Source: Pseudochelatococcus contaminans (GTDB lineage: Bacteria > Pseudomonadota > Alphaproteobacteria > Rhizobiales > Beijerinckiaceae). From it: a DNA stretch of 64,000 bases. The stretch covers positions 434,001-498,000 of the forward strand of contig NZ_JACICC010000001.1 of assembly GCF_014195635.1 (NCBI RefSeq). Reading direction: 5' to 3'. The position numbers and the translations under genes were made by a program. The notes below the pieces were generated by a model. The model did no database searches. It saw only the letters and a program-made list of their open reading frames with translations, and was not told where the DNA came from. This document shows positions 26,415 to 36,647 of the stretch, piece after piece; position 1 is the stretch's first letter; each line of letters opens with the position of its first letter.

Positions 26415-26437
26415 GAAACGTTATTACATATCATTTT
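26415..26437 (-). promoter_or_regulatory. Zur-like box upstream of aztD
   Basis: A 23-bp inverted repeat with arms GAAACGTTATT and (reverse strand) AAAATGATATG around one base. Against the proteobacterial Zur consensus arm GAAATGTTATA, the arms match 9 and 8 of 11 positions by eye. It lies in an AT-rich promoter region, consistent with derepression of aztD under zinc starvation. Confidence 0.6.
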
Positions 26438-26474
26438 GTAGTGACAAGTCATATCATCGGGTGGGCAGGGGTTG

Positions 26475-27215
26475 TCAATCCCCGAATGGTGAAGCAGTAT
26501 TGATCCGCTCCCCGCGTATGAAAGAATGGTGCCATCGGCTACAGGCTTCGGTCGCGGCCAACGCAAGGTTCCCTGGGCTATCCGGGTGAATAACAAGAAG
26601 AAACGCGACTTGAGCGGTAGTAAAGACCCACATATCCGTGCCCGGAGCGATAGAACGAAGGTGCGCGACGCGTGCGGCAACGAATGGCCTGGGATGCTGG
26701 CGAATAGGGAAATGCTGGCAGATCAGCGCTGATTTGCCGCCTGCATAAAAAGCGGCGATCTCATCAAGAAAGATATAGCGTCGTGTGGATTTCGGGCTCA
26801 TGGACCCGGATCGGATCTTGATGCCGTTATCCGGGTCGAAAAATACAATGTCGGTGGCAGCAAACTGCGTTTGGCATTGACTCATGTAATGGGCACGTTC
26901 GTCGGGTGTCTGAGGCAGCGGGTCGGAATGGAACAAAGCGTCCGGCAACACACAACTGGTCTTGATGGAGTTTACATTGCGTCGTTTCGGCTTTTCCGCA
27001 ATGTGGGCCAACGTATCAAAAAGATCCGGATCATAATGTCTGTAACGCTCGCGCTGCTCCAGATAGTCGAACTGGTTATCGTGAGAGCCATCATCTGATT
27101 CGGTGAGCATCCAGCAAATGCCGAGCTGGTTTGCGCCGCCCGCCGATAACGCGCGCAACAGGGCATATTTCCGATAATCGTTAATGTTGCCGACGTGTTG
27201 ATCTTTCAAGTTCAT
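26475..27215 (-). CDS. Conserved protein of unknown function (246 aa), divergent from an XRE regulator
   Basis: I do not recognise a characterised family. The protein starts MNLKDQHVGNINDYRKYALLR and has no signal peptide or membrane segment. It contains an acidic DIVFFDPDNGI motif near residue 126 and a YIFLDEIAAF segment, suggestive of a Rossmann-like or nuclease-like core with metal-binding acids. Homologous-looking proteins with the KDQHVG...DY.KY start occur as scattered accessory genes. The start was chosen at 27215; upstream frame to 27272 exists, and the ribosome binding site is poor for either. It is divergent, with a 155-base gap, from a small HTH gene. Confidence 0.75.
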   Translation of the reverse strand: MNLKDQHVGNINDYRKYALLRALSAGGANQLGICWMLTESDDGSHDNQFDYLEQRERYRHYDPDLFDTLAHIAEKPKRRNVNSIKTSCVLPDALFHSDPLPQTPDERAHYMSQCQTQFAATDIVFFDPDNGIKIRSGSMSPKSTRRYIFLDEIAAFYAGGKSALICQHFPIRQHPRPFVAARVAHLRSIAPGTDMWVFTTAQVAFLLVIHPDSPGNLALAATEACSRWHHSFIRGERINTASPFGD

Positions 27216-27370
27216 TCCCCATGACGGTGAGCGAGCGCGAAAAGAAATTCGCAATGTGAAGCCGACTCTCATACATTATAGGATATATATTACGATTTTT
27301 TGGAAAATCGCAACATAAGGTCCTTCGCATAAAGGTCGCCACCGCCGACTGTCTTAGGCGGAGGTGCGGC

Positions 27371-27700
27371 GTGTCACTTACGGTCGTTTTCGGGTCAAAT
27401 CTTCGCCACCATCGGAAAGCGAGGCATCTGACTCAGGATGCTCTTGCCGAGATGGTCGGGCTTTCGTCGGAGATGATCAGCAAGATAGAGCGCGGCATCG
27501 CTGCGCCGTCATTCTCCACGGTGGAGAAACTGTCTGATGTGCTTCAGGTGCCGGAGGTTGCGTTCTTCGGCATCGGCATGGTCGTGACGAGCGATGGCGC
27601 TCGTACGCGACAACTTGCGAAAATCCAGACACAGCTATCGCGGATGAATGAGGATCAACTGGTGCGCGCCAGCAAGATGCTGAGTGCGCTGATAGATTGA
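27371..27700 (+). CDS. XRE-family helix-turn-helix regulator
   Basis: 109 residues: a single Cro/C1-type helix-turn-helix (SNLRHHRKARHLTQDALAEMVG, then SSEMISKIERGIAAPSFSTVEKL) followed by a short helical tail that may dimerise. No toxin or phage gene is linked. It may control the divergent unknown gene at 26475-27215. Confidence 0.88.
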   Translation: MSLTVVFGSNLRHHRKARHLTQDALAEMVGLSSEMISKIERGIAAPSFSTVEKLSDVLQVPEVAFFGIGMVVTSDGARTRQLAKIQTQLSRMNEDQLVRASKMLSALID

Positions 27701-27754
27701 ATATACTGACAACTGCGCCCTGCGACTTCAGCCAAGCCATTCAGCCAAGCCCAA

Positions 27755-27792
27755 AACGACGAAAGCCGCGGTTTCCCGCGGCTTTCGTCGTT
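27755..27792 (-). terminator. Perfect 17-bp hairpin after tRNA-Gly
   Basis: AACGACGAAAGCCGCGG (27755-27771) pairs with its complement (27776-27792) around a TTTC loop, and ends with TTTTGGG on the minus strand, 10 bases past the tRNA. It can also stop transcription from the XRE gene. Confidence 0.85.
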
Positions 27793-27801
27793 AAAACAAT
27801 T

Positions 27802-27876
27802 TGGAGCGGGCGAAGGGATTCGAACCCTCGACCCCAACCTTGGCAAGGTTGTGCTCTACCCCTGAGCTACACCCGC
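27802..27876 (-). tRNA. tRNA-Gly (anticodon GCC)
   Basis: Cloverleaf with acceptor GCGGGTG/CGCCCGC (G-T pair), D-arm TAGCTCAGGGGTAGAGCA, anticodon loop TTGCCAA with anticodon GCC, T-loop GGTTCGAATCC, discriminator T, and encoded CCA (27802-27804). Confidence 0.97.
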
Positions 27877-28426
27877 ATCCACTGTCCGCGAGACGCTAAC
27901 GCCGCCGCCGATGGGTGGGTTATTGCTTGAAACTTTGCCGAGTGCAAGTCCCAAATTTGCGGCTGTGGAAAAGTGCCTCGGCTAAACGTTTTGTGGTCAG
28001 ATAACAATATGATTTAAAATGGTTTTTTATGCATCTGGTTTCGTTTGAGCCGGCCCGTTGTCATTCTACGGTCGGCGAATCGCGTAGTAAGCGGTGTTTT
28101 TTCCATGTTCCGGGTTGCAGGGAATCGCTGTCGCTTTCTTTTTCGTGCCCTTCGTCGGTTCATGATGGCGTCAATCAGCCTGGCGGGGGAGGGGGATGGC
28201 GGAATGGAAATCGCCAAGCTTCCTATGTGATGTTTCTTCCAGTTTCCGCCCTGTCGCAATGTCCGTTATTTACCGCCGCCAGATATCGCTCGAAAAGCGA
28301 TACCAACAGAAATGTAGCCACTTCAGGTATGCAAGCAGGCGAAGGTGTTTTCACTTTCAATGAGCTGAAACAATAACGTGTAATAGTGGCTGTCACCATC
28401 TTAACACGCTGGAGAAAGACAGTCAT
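27877..28426. other. Intergenic region before mgtE, no gene called
   Basis: 550 bases. Overlapping open frames on both strands (28014-28376) have no recognisable product or ribosome binding site. I looked for a magnesium-sensing leader before mgtE and recognise none. Confidence 0.5.
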
Positions 28427-29818
28427 ATGCCCCCCGAGAAAATGCCAGATCTGGCAGAGGCCGAACTTTTTGGTCAATCCGGTTCCCAAATTCCGCACGA
28501 GCTGAAGAATCAGCATGTCGCGGATATCGTCGACTACCTGAACAAGCAGTCTCTCGCTGTTCTCGTCGATACCATTTCGCGCATGCCGGAGCCTTGGGCG
28601 GTGGAGCTGCTCGATTTTCCGGCGTTCGAGGAGGCTTCCGAGGTTATTGCGGCGCTGCCTACCGCGCGGGCGGCCGGGCTTCTGGAAGGCATGTCCGCTG
28701 ATAGGGCGGCAGACGTGCTGCGCTGGATTCCCGAGCCTCAACATTCCACGATTCAGGGGGCGCTGTCCGAGGAGACGCGCAAGTCGCTCGAAACATTGCT
28801 GTCGTATCCCGAGGGAACGGCCGCCAGCTTGATGACGACTGAATACCTGTCCGCGCCGGCGGACTGGACCGTGCGGCAGACGCTCGACCATATCCGCGAG
28901 GTCGAGGACAGCCGCGAGACCGTTTATGCGGTTTTCGTTCTCGATCCAACGAGCCACCGGCTCTTGCAGACGGTGCGTCTGCGCAAGCTGATCTCTGCCG
29001 ATCTTGATGCCACGATCCTCTCGCTCACCGAGGGCAAGCCCGCGCCTATCGTGGCCTCGCCCTTGTCCACCCGCGAGGAGGTGGCCCGGTTGATTTCCCG
29101 CTACGATTTGCTCGCGGTGCCGGTCGTGGATAGCACCGGGCATATGCTGGGCATCGTCACGGTGGATGACGCGATCGACGCGATCCTGGAAGAATCCACC
29201 GAGGACACCCAGAGAATGGGCGGCATGGAGGCTCTTGACGAGCCTTATATGAAGGCCAGCTTCTTCGATATGTTCAAGAAGCGTGCTGGCTGGCTTGGCG
29301 TGCTGTTCCTCAGTGAAATGTTCACGGCCAGCGCCATGCAGCATTACTCCGACGAACTGGAGCAAGCCATTGTGCTGGCGCTCTTCATCCCGCTTGTCAT
29401 GAGTTCGGGCGGTAACTCCGGATCGCAGGCCACGTCGCTGATCATTCGTGCTCTGGCGCTTCAGGAAGTGAGGCTACGTGACTGGTTCCGCGTGGCGCTG
29501 CGGGAGTTCCCCGCTGGTCTGGCGCTGGGCGCGTTTCTCGGTCTCATCGGCATCATCCGTATCGCGACATGGCAGCTTGCCGGCATCTACGACTATGGTG
29601 AACACTGGAAGCTGATCGCCATGGCTATCGGCGCGTCCCTTGTGGGCATCGTGACATTCGGGTCGATGGTCGGTTCCATGCTGCCGTTTATCCTGAAACG
29701 GCTTGGGTTCGATCCGGCCAGCGCCTCGGCGCCTTTCGTCGCGACCTTCGTCGACGTTACGGGTATCGTGATCTACTTCTCGATTGCGTATGTCTTCCTC
29801 AAGGGCACCTTGCTCTGA
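28427..29818 (+). CDS. mgtE: Magnesium transporter MgtE
   Basis: 463 residues, full length. The N-terminal superhelical domain (about 20-150) carries LLSYPEGTAASLMTTEYL at its end, a CBS pair spans about 155-270, a connecting helix reads KASFFDMFKKRAGWLGVLFL, and five membrane helices follow, with the signature PLVMSSGGNSGSQATSLIIRALAL. MgtE is a Mg2+ channel gated by cytoplasmic Mg2+ through the N and CBS domains. A GGAGAAAG ribosome binding site precedes the ATG. It is monocistronic with a strong downstream hairpin. Confidence 0.97.
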   Translation: MPPEKMPDLAEAELFGQSGSQIPHELKNQHVADIVDYLNKQSLAVLVDTISRMPEPWAVELLDFPAFEEASEVIAALPTARAAGLLEGMSADRAADVLRWIPEPQHSTIQGALSEETRKSLETLLSYPEGTAASLMTTEYLSAPADWTVRQTLDHIREVEDSRETVYAVFVLDPTSHRLLQTVRLRKLISADLDATILSLTEGKPAPIVASPLSTREEVARLISRYDLLAVPVVDSTGHMLGIVTVDDAIDAILEESTEDTQRMGGMEALDEPYMKASFFDMFKKRAGWLGVLFLSEMFTASAMQHYSDELEQAIVLALFIPLVMSSGGNSGSQATSLIIRALALQEVRLRDWFRVALREFPAGLALGAFLGLIGIIRIATWQLAGIYDYGEHWKLIAMAIGASLVGIVTFGSMVGSMLPFILKRLGFDPASASAPFVATFVDVTGIVIYFSIAYVFLKGTLL

Positions 29819-29856
29819 CCGAGATGTCGCGCAAATTGCGGTAAACTATGGAATTG

Positions 29857-29893
29857 AAAGCGCTTGTTCTGATGGCGTCAGAACAAGCGCTTT
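29857..29893 (+). terminator. Intrinsic terminator after mgtE
   Basis: A perfect 16-bp stem AAAGCGCTTGTTCTGA/TCAGAACAAGCGCTTT with a 5-base loop, 38 bases past the mgtE stop. Confidence 0.85.
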
Positions 29894-30082
29894 ATCGTTT
29901 CAATCTACGATAAAAGTATTCTTCAAGTGTTATGCTGCATACAGATGTGATCATGTCACCGGCAGTGGGTTATCTGCTGTTCCATATGTGTATGGCGATA
30001 TAAAATACTGCGCCTGTGATGAAGGCGATCAGTAATTCCATTCACAATCCCCGTTTGCCAGTGGCGGACATAGTGCCTGTAC

Positions 30083-31492
30083 TCACGTAAAATCGCTGCG
30101 CACGAGCCCGTGCCGCTGAAGTTTGTCGTAAAATGTCTTGCGGGGTATCCCAAGCGCCTCAATCGCGGCCTTTGCGTTGCCTTTGTTGTCTTGCAGCGCC
30201 CTGCGAATGAGTTCGGCTTCGTATGATTCCATCTGCTGTGGCAGCGTGGCCTTCTCGTCATGTTCTATTGGCGTTTGCCATGCATTGATTTCGAGCAGGC
30301 CAAGGGCATGGCGTTCGGCCATATGGGCGAGTTCACGCACGTTGCCAGGCCAGTCATGGGCATGGAGAAACTGCAACAGTTCTGGTTTGACGTCTGGTGT
30401 ATCAATCCCGAAGCGTGCTGCGGCCTTGACCAGAAAGTGCATGAACAGCAGCGGGATATCATCCCGCCGCTCGCGAAGCGGTGGAATGGTGAGGCTGACG
30501 ACGTTCAGCCGGAAGAACAGATCCTCCCGGAAGTCGCCTCTCACCGCCGGGTTGCCCAGGTCGATCTTGGCAGCGGCCACCACGCGCAGGTCGAGTTGGC
30601 GACTCTCATTGCCGCCGATGGGCACGATTTCGCGTTTTTCCAGCACGCGCAAAAGCTTGGCTTGCGCCGCCAGTGGCATGCTCTCGATTTCATCCAGAAA
30701 CAGTGTTCCGCCGCTGGAATACTCGATGTGGCCGATCCGCTTTTTGAGCGCGCCAGTGAATGCACCGGCCTCATGGCCGAAAAGCTCGCTTTCGATGACG
30801 TTTTCCGGCAACGCGCCGCAGTTGAGCGCCACAAAGCGGTTGTCGCGGCGCCGGCTCCAACGGTGCAGCAGTTCGGCCACCACCTCCTTGCCGCTGCCGG
30901 TTTCGCCCGCAACGAGCACGTCGACATCCGCCACGGCAATCTGACGCAACGTCTGTCGCAGCCGCTCCATGGCGGGGGTCTGGCCGATCAGCGGCACATC
31001 GTCATCGCCGGCCTGGGCGGCGGCTATGCGCAGACGGCGATTCTCAAGCACGAGCCGGCGCTTTTCGCAGGCGCGCTGAACGCTTTGCACCAGGCGATCG
31101 GCAGGGTAGGGCTTGGGGATGAAATCATAGACGCCCTTGTGCAGGGCATCCACCGCCATTTCGATGTCACCGTGGCCGGTGATGAGGATGACCGGAATAT
31201 CCTTGTCGATGGCGTGCAGCCGCCGGAAAAGCTGGAAGCCGTCCATGCCGGGCATTCTCACATCGCTCACCACTGCGCCGGTGAACGCGTCATTCACCGT
31301 TGACAGCAATTCGGCGCCGGTGCTGAACATGCGGACGTTGAACCCGGCCAGTTCCAGCGTCTGGGCGTTCGCCTTGCGCACCTCGATATCGTCATCGACA
31401 AAGGCGACGTCGATCATATCGCCTTCAGTGGAGGTCTGCGCCTGTGCCGGTACCCTGTCGTGCATCGTCTGCTGCTCGCTGCTCGTCGTCAT
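30083..31492 (-). CDS. dctD: C4-dicarboxylate sigma-54-dependent response regulator DctD
   Basis: 469 residues: a receiver domain (about 25-140) with phosphoacceptor in [14 protein letters not shown], an AAA+ domain with GETGSGKE Walker A and the sigma-54 contact GAFTGA, and a C-terminal Fis-type HTH ([20 protein letters not shown]). It activates dctA transcription from -24/-12 promoters. It overlaps dctB by 4 bases (ATGA), so the two are translationally coupled. The N-terminus has about 24 extra residues before the receiver; an internal ATG (MHDRV or MIDVAF) may be the true start. Confidence 0.95.
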   Translation of the reverse strand: MTTSSEQQTMHDRVPAQAQTSTEGDMIDVAFVDDDIEVRKANAQTLELAGFNVRMFSTGAELLSTVNDAFTGAVVSDVRMPGMDGFQLFRRLHAIDKDIPVILITGHGDIEMAVDALHKGVYDFIPKPYPADRLVQSVQRACEKRRLVLENRRLRIAAAQAGDDDVPLIGQTPAMERLRQTLRQIAVADVDVLVAGETGSGKEVVAELLHRWSRRRDNRFVALNCGALPENVIESELFGHEAGAFTGALKKRIGHIEYSSGGTLFLDEIESMPLAAQAKLLRVLEKREIVPIGGNESRQLDLRVVAAAKIDLGNPAVRGDFREDLFFRLNVVSLTIPPLRERRDDIPLLFMHFLVKAAARFGIDTPDVKPELLQFLHAHDWPGNVRELAHMAERHALGLLEINAWQTPIEHDEKATLPQQMESYEAELIRRALQDNKGNAKAAIEALGIPRKTFYDKLQRHGLVRSDFT

Positions 31493-33456
31493 GGCCGGTC
31501 TGTCCGTTCGTTGGCGGTGAGGGGCATGTCGCCGGCACCCCCTGTGCGCCTGAGCTGAATGATGAAACGTGTGCCCCGCACGGGGTCTGATTCCACGTCG
31601 AGAGAGCCGCCGAACGCGGTGACGATATCGTTGCAGATGACGTGCCCCAGCCCAAGCCCGCCGAGTTTCGTGGTGGTGAAGGGCGTGAACAGCCGCTGCA
31701 TCACCTCGTCCGGTATGCCGGGGCCGTTGTCGGCGACGGTCAGCAGCACGGTGTCTCCTTCCGCCCGCCAGTCAAGTTCGAGACGGCTGTCCGGGCGGCC
31801 CTCCATGGCCTCCATGGCGTTCTGCATCAGGTTGACGATCACCTGCTCCAGCCGCACGCGATTGCCGATCACCACCAGATCCTCCGGCGGCATGTTGCAG
31901 ACGAGGCTGACGCCTTGTTGCCGCAGCCGATTATTGAGCAGCAGTAACGCGCCCTCGATGGAGCGGGCGACGACGGTGGCCTCAAGCCCGCCTGTGCGCT
32001 TGCGTGCGAATGCGCGCAGATCTTCTATGATTGTGCTGATGCGCTCGGTCAAAGAGGCGATGGTGGCGAGGTTATCCGCTACGGCTATAGGCTTGTTTCG
32101 TTGCAGCAGCACGCGGGCGTTGTCGGCATAGCTGCGGATGGCGGCCATCGGCTGATTGATGTCGTGGGCGATACCGGCGGATACCTGCCCCAGAATCGCA
32201 AGCCGGTTGGCCTGTGCAAGCTCCTCGCGGACTTCCTGAAGGCGGCTGACGGCCTTCTGACGTTGCATCACCTCAGATTGCAGCCGCTCGTTGGCGGCGC
32301 TCAGATCGTGCGTGCGGTCGCGGACGCGCCGCTCCAGCTCAAGTCTGCGGGCCTCGTTGCGCGCCACCCGGCGCTGGTTGCTGTTGCGTCTGTGGATGAG
32401 CCATCCGGCAAGCGCCAGAAGGGGTGCTGCAATGGCGATTGCGGCGATGCGCCCCTCGCGCGTGGCTGCGGCGACTTCCTGCTCGCTGGGCGTCAGGAGA
32501 TGCATCGTCCAGCGGGTGGAGGGAATAGGGGCGCTGGTTCTGACGAACGACGACTGCCGGGTGGCGTCCGGCGGCAGAACGGACACGATGTCCGGCGTCC
32601 CGGCGGGCACGGCCGGAAACACGGGCACGCCCGTCAATGGCGCGTCGCCGAATTGCAGGCTGTCACGGATCGCGCCCTTCGCGTTCTCCGGAATGCTTGT
32701 GATGGTGCTGAATCGCCATTCCGGAAAGCGCGAGACGACGATGACGCCGCGGGCGTCGCTGGCGTAAGAGATGTCGCGGTTGTCGCGCCAATCGTTCTCC
32801 ACCTGATCGAACTGCACCTTTACCACCATGACGCCGAGCGGGCCATCCGGACCTTCGATGCGGCGCGTGATGTAAAGGCCGGGCATCTTGCTGGAGGCGC
32901 CCAGAGCGTAATATTCCGCCGATCCGTTGGCCAGTGCGTCGAGAAAATAGGGGCGGAAGGCATAATCGTTGCCGATGAAGCTGATCGGCGTGCGCCAGTT
33001 GCTGGCTGCCAGCGTCACGCCGTTCTTGTCGAGCAGATAGATGACGGATGCGCTCGTGCCTTCCGCAAGGCTTTCGAATTTACGGTTGAGCGTATCCGTT
33101 TCCTCATGGGTGAGGTCGCCGCGTTCCCGCTGCTCCAGAGCGGCGCGCACGTCGGCGTCCTGAGACAGCACGAACGGCACGGAGCGTTGCTTTTCCAGCA
33201 CCGTGCGCAGCAGCGCCGTATTGAGCGCCACCGTGTGCCGCGCGCGCTCGTTGATCTCCGCGTAACTGCGCTTGCGGCCTTGCCCGGAGCCGATGGCCAG
33301 CGCCGCCACGACGACCGCCGCCGCCACGACGGCGTAAACCGCCCAGATCACCGTGAAGCGCGAGCGCGGCAAACCGCACAGCGCCAGTATCGACGCCGCC
33401 CGCGCGGTCGCCCGGCGGTGCATGCGATGAAAACGGCTTTGGCGGGGCGGGTTCAT
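31489..33456 (-). CDS. dctB: C4-dicarboxylate sensor histidine kinase DctB
   Basis: 655 residues. The N-terminal membrane helix is at about 40-60, a periplasmic double-Cache-like sensor domain follows to about 340, then a second membrane helix ([17 protein letters not shown]), a coiled coil of [22 protein letters not shown], the H-box [17 protein letters not shown], and an HATPase domain with [17 protein letters not shown] and GLGLGHVI. It senses succinate, fumarate or malate and phosphorylates DctD. The operon dctBD is divergent from dctA. Confidence 0.95.
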   Translation of the reverse strand: MNPPRQSRFHRMHRRATARAASILALCGLPRSRFTVIWAVYAVVAAAVVVAALAIGSGQGRKRSYAEINERARHTVALNTALLRTVLEKQRSVPFVLSQDADVRAALEQRERGDLTHEETDTLNRKFESLAEGTSASVIYLLDKNGVTLAASNWRTPISFIGNDYAFRPYFLDALANGSAEYYALGASSKMPGLYITRRIEGPDGPLGVMVVKVQFDQVENDWRDNRDISYASDARGVIVVSRFPEWRFSTITSIPENAKGAIRDSLQFGDAPLTGVPVFPAVPAGTPDIVSVLPPDATRQSSFVRTSAPIPSTRWTMHLLTPSEQEVAAATREGRIAAIAIAAPLLALAGWLIHRRNSNQRRVARNEARRLELERRVRDRTHDLSAANERLQSEVMQRQKAVSRLQEVREELAQANRLAILGQVSAGIAHDINQPMAAIRSYADNARVLLQRNKPIAVADNLATIASLTERISTIIEDLRAFARKRTGGLEATVVARSIEGALLLLNNRLRQQGVSLVCNMPPEDLVVIGNRVRLEQVIVNLMQNAMEAMEGRPDSRLELDWRAEGDTVLLTVADNGPGIPDEVMQRLFTPFTTTKLGGLGLGHVICNDIVTAFGGSLDVESDPVRGTRFIIQLRRTGGAGDMPLTANERTDRP

Positions 33457-33597
33457 GGGTGCAATGCGGCGACTCTGTGTGGAAATCCGGACAGCGTGAG
33501 GATCATTCAGAGCGGATTATCGCACGATTGGCAAGGCATTCGAGATGGTTACAAAAAATACCAATAATTATCAGCCCGTTATTGAGCTTTTCAAAAC

Positions 33598-33612
33598 TGG
33601 CACACTCCTTGC
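33598..33612 (+). promoter_or_regulatory. Sigma-54 (-24/-12) promoter of dctA
   Basis: TGGCACACTCCTTGC matches the RpoN consensus TGGCAC-N5-TTGC(A/T) essentially perfectly, 100 bases before the dctA start and downstream of the divergent dctBD. DctD binding sites should lie in 33457-33597, but I cannot assign clear dyads by eye. Confidence 0.92.
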
Positions 33613-33712
33613 GTAAGGGCGATCAACGATGCGGAGCGCTGTTTCCGCTCCGGCCGGGCGGGCTCGCTCTCCCGGCACGTTGAAGTCAGAACATAATAAC
33701 AGGAGGAAAGCT

Positions 33713-35068
33713 GTGGGCCCTATTCCAGTTTCAGCGCCGGACGGGCGGAAATCCAAAGTTCCGCTGTACTCTCATCTTTATGTGCAGGTTCTTGCCGCAA
33801 TCGCCATTGGTATTGCGCTTGGCCATTTCTTTCCGGAACTCGGCGCAGGCTTGAAGCCGCTCGGGGATGCGTTCATCAAGCTCGTCAAGATGATTATCGC
33901 GCCGGTCATCTTCCTTACCGTCTCCACCGGCATCGCCGGCATGTCCGACCTGCAGAAGGTGGGCCGTGTCGCCGGCAAGGCGATGCTTTACTTCCTGACC
34001 TTCTCGACGCTGGCGCTGATCATCGGCCTTGTCGTGGCCAACGTGGTGCAGCCGGGCGCTGGCATGCACATCGATCCGGCGACGCTCGATGCTGGCGCGG
34101 TTTCCACCTATGCCGAGAAGGCGCATGAGCAGAGCCTCGTCGCGTTCCTGCTGGCCATTATCCCGTCGACCATCGTCGGTGCGTTCGCGTCCGGGGATAT
34201 CCTGCAGGTGCTGTTCTTCTCCGTGCTGTTCGGCATCGCGCTGGGCATGGTGGGCGAGAAGGGGCTGCCGGTCTACAACTTCCTGCATGCTCTGACGCTG
34301 CCGATCTTCCGCCTCGTTTCGATCCTGATGCGCGCCGCGCCCATCGGTGCGCTCGGTGCGATGGCCTTCACCATCGGCAAATACGGCATCGAGTCCGTGG
34401 CCAATCTGGCGCTGCTCGTCGGTACGTTCTATCTCACCTCGCTGTTGTTCGTCGTCGTCGTTCTCGGGGCAGTGGCGCGTTACAACGGCTTCTCCATTCT
34501 GGCGCTGGCACGTTACATCCGTGAAGAGCTGCTGCTCGTTCTCGGCACCAGCTCGTCCGAAGCCGCTTTGCCGACATTGATGGAAAAGCTGGAGCGGGCA
34601 GGGTGCACGCGCTCGGTCGTGGGTCTGGTGATCCCGACCGGCTACTCGTTCAACCTCGACGGCACGAACATCTACATGACGTTGGCGGCGCTGTTCATCG
34701 CGCAGGCCATGGATATTCCGCTGTCGCTTGGCGATCAGGTGCTGCTGCTGCTTGTGGCGATGCTGAGTTCCAAGGGCGCAGCCGGCATCACCGGCGCAGG
34801 CTTCATCACCCTGGCCGCGACACTTTCGGTCGTGCCGGCGGTTCCCGTGGCGGGCATGGCGCTCATCCTGGGTATCGACCGCTTCATGTCCGAGTGCCGC
34901 GCGCTGACCAACCTTGTCGGCAACGCTGTCGCCTGCATCGTCGTCGCGCGCTGGGAGAAGGAGCTGGATCACGAGCGCCTTGCCGCCGCATTGGGAGGCA
35001 ACCCGCTGCCCTTGCCGGTGGTTGCAGAACAGCCCGCGGTGGAGCCCGTGCAGAAGCCTGCCGTGTGA
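33713..35068 (+). CDS. dctA: C4-dicarboxylate:cation symporter DctA
   Basis: 451-residue glutamate/aspartate-type (DAACS) transporter. It has eight helices plus two re-entrant loops, with [23 protein letters not shown] (serine-rich HP1), [19 protein letters not shown] (NLDGT motif) and [14 protein letters not shown]. It imports succinate, fumarate and malate. The GTG at 33713 was chosen because AGGAGG lies 7 bases upstream; the frame continues upstream to 33629 without family similarity. It is driven by the sigma-54 promoter and DctBD. Confidence 0.97.
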   Translation: MGPIPVSAPDGRKSKVPLYSHLYVQVLAAIAIGIALGHFFPELGAGLKPLGDAFIKLVKMIIAPVIFLTVSTGIAGMSDLQKVGRVAGKAMLYFLTFSTLALIIGLVVANVVQPGAGMHIDPATLDAGAVSTYAEKAHEQSLVAFLLAIIPSTIVGAFASGDILQVLFFSVLFGIALGMVGEKGLPVYNFLHALTLPIFRLVSILMRAAPIGALGAMAFTIGKYGIESVANLALLVGTFYLTSLLFVVVVLGAVARYNGFSILALARYIREELLLVLGTSSSEAALPTLMEKLERAGCTRSVVGLVIPTGYSFNLDGTNIYMTLAALFIAQAMDIPLSLGDQVLLLLVAMLSSKGAAGITGAGFITLAATLSVVPAVPVAGMALILGIDRFMSECRALTNLVGNAVACIVVARWEKELDHERLAAALGGNPLPLPVVAEQPAVEPVQKPAV

Positions 35069-35120
35069 GTTTTTTCCCGTCCGGCAGTGTGGGCCTGACC
35101 GAGTAATCTTCAATAATATC

Positions 35121-35149
35121 GACAGGCGCGGATCGTATCCGCGCCTGTC
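35121..35149 (+). terminator. Intrinsic terminator after dctA
   Basis: A perfect 13-bp stem GACAGGCGCGGAT/ATCCGCGCCTGTC with a CGT loop, 53 bases past the dctA stop. Confidence 0.85.
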
Positions 35150-35326
35150 GTCGTTATGACTGTATGTTCTGCCGTATGAAACCAGCTTCTTGATGGGAGA
35201 CAAACAGATCATGGGCGCAAATCGCCGCCGTCACCGGCGCTTCATCTTCTTCGTGGCACCCCTTTATCTTTCACCCTCACATGGCATCCTTGCCAGTGCG
35301 GGCCGAACGACAGGGGGACAGCGCAT

Positions 35327-36520
35327 ATGAGCGGGGCATCGGCCAGACCGGCGGCTGGCAACAACGATCAGGTCGAACGGCGCATCCTTGATACCATCGA
35401 TGAATTCATCGAGCTGCGGCGGGATCTGCATGCCCACCCGGAGCTGGCATTTGAAGAAGAGCGCACGTCGGGCATTGTTGCGGGGCTGCTGGAGTCCTGG
35501 GGCTACAAGGTCACGACCGGCATCGGCGGCACAGGCGTTGTCGGCACGCTGAAACGCGGGGAGGGGGAGCGCAAACTCGCGATCCGCGCCGATATGGATG
35601 CGCTGCCCATCAAGGAAGCGACGGGGCTGCCCTATGCCAGCCGCAAGCCCGGCATCATGCATGCCTGTGGGCACGACGGGCACACGGCGGTCTTGCTGGC
35701 GGCAGCGCGCTATCTGGCGCTGAATGGCCACTTCTCCGGCACGTTGAACCTGATTTTTCAGCCCGCCGAGGAAGTCGGCAAGGGCGCGCAGACCATGGTG
35801 CAGGACGGTGTATTCAAGCGCTTTCCCACCGATGCAATCTTTGGTCTGCATAACTGGCCGGGCGTCGCGGAAGGGCAATTCGGCTTCGTCGAGGGGCCGG
35901 CTATGGCATCCATCGACTACGCCGATATTACGGTGCAGGGCAGCGGCGGCCACGGCGCGTCGCCCCATCTGACGGTTGATCCGATTGTCGCGAGCGCATC
36001 CATCATCATGGCGCTGCAGAGCGTGGTGGCGCGCAATGTCGATCCGCTTGGCACGGCGGTTGTTACGGTGGGGGCCATTCACGGCGGGCAGGCGGCCAAC
36101 GTCATTCCCGAGAGCGTGGAGCTGGCGCTGACGATACGCAGCTACGATGAAGAGATCCGTGCGCAGGTGCGTGAGCGGATTATCGCACTGGCGCAGACGC
36201 AGGCCGCATCTTTCGGGGCCACGGCAGAGGTCGATTATCGCGACGGCTATCCGGCTGTGGTCAACCACGCAGCCGAGACGGCGTTCGCACGCGCCGTGGC
36301 GGTGGACAGTTTCGGCGCAGCGCGTGTCGAGAAGGACTTCGCCCCCCGGACTGCGAGCGAGGACTTCGCCAACTTCCTGCTGGAGAAGCCGGGTAGCTAC
36401 CTGTTTGTCGGCAATGGCAACAGCGCGCCGCTGCACAGCGCGAAGTATAATTTCAACGATGCAATCATCGCCCCTGCGGCGATTTACTGGGCGCGATTGG
36501 CCCAAGCCTATCTCTCCTAG
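35327..36520 (+). CDS. M20-family amidohydrolase (hippurate hydrolase/N-acyl-amino-acid deacylase-like)
   Basis: 397 residues. Metal-binding motifs of the M20D group are visible: RRDLHAHPELAFEE, GIMHACGHDGHTAVLL (His and Asp ligands), FQPAEEVGKGA (the catalytic/ligand Glu pair), FGLHNWPG, and the dimerisation domain GGHGASPHLTVDPI. These enzymes cleave N-acyl or N-benzoyl amino acids. It is cytoplasmic, with no signal peptide. The ATG at 35327 has a GGGGGA-like site upstream. It follows dctA but has its own start region after the terminator. Confidence 0.92.
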   Translation: MSGASARPAAGNNDQVERRILDTIDEFIELRRDLHAHPELAFEEERTSGIVAGLLESWGYKVTTGIGGTGVVGTLKRGEGERKLAIRADMDALPIKEATGLPYASRKPGIMHACGHDGHTAVLLAAARYLALNGHFSGTLNLIFQPAEEVGKGAQTMVQDGVFKRFPTDAIFGLHNWPGVAEGQFGFVEGPAMASIDYADITVQGSGGHGASPHLTVDPIVASASIIMALQSVVARNVDPLGTAVVTVGAIHGGQAANVIPESVELALTIRSYDEEIRAQVRERIIALAQTQAASFGATAEVDYRDGYPAVVNHAAETAFARAVAVDSFGAARVEKDFAPRTASEDFANFLLEKPGSYLFVGNGNSAPLHSAKYNFNDAIIAPAAIYWARLAQAYLS

Positions 36521-36590
36521 AGGCCTATCTCCTCCGAATAGTCGCAGCTCACGCGACACGCCGTTGGGCGATGACCTCGTATTTTGAATA

Positions 36591-36627
36591 GACGCATTCC
36601 GGTGGGCAGTGCTCACCGGGATGCGTC
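36591..36627. terminator. Bidirectional hairpin between convergent genes
   Basis: GACGCATTCCGGTG (36591-36604) pairs with CACCGGGATGCGTC (36614-36627), one T-G pair, between the M20 gene and the DUF3060-like gene. Confidence 0.75.
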
Positions 36628-36647
36628 ATTCACAACCTATCGGTTAT

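Noticed and set aside
28014..28426. A magnesium-sensing or other riboswitch before mgtE
   Set aside because: I looked for an M-box-like or ykkC-like structure and found no matching conserved core.
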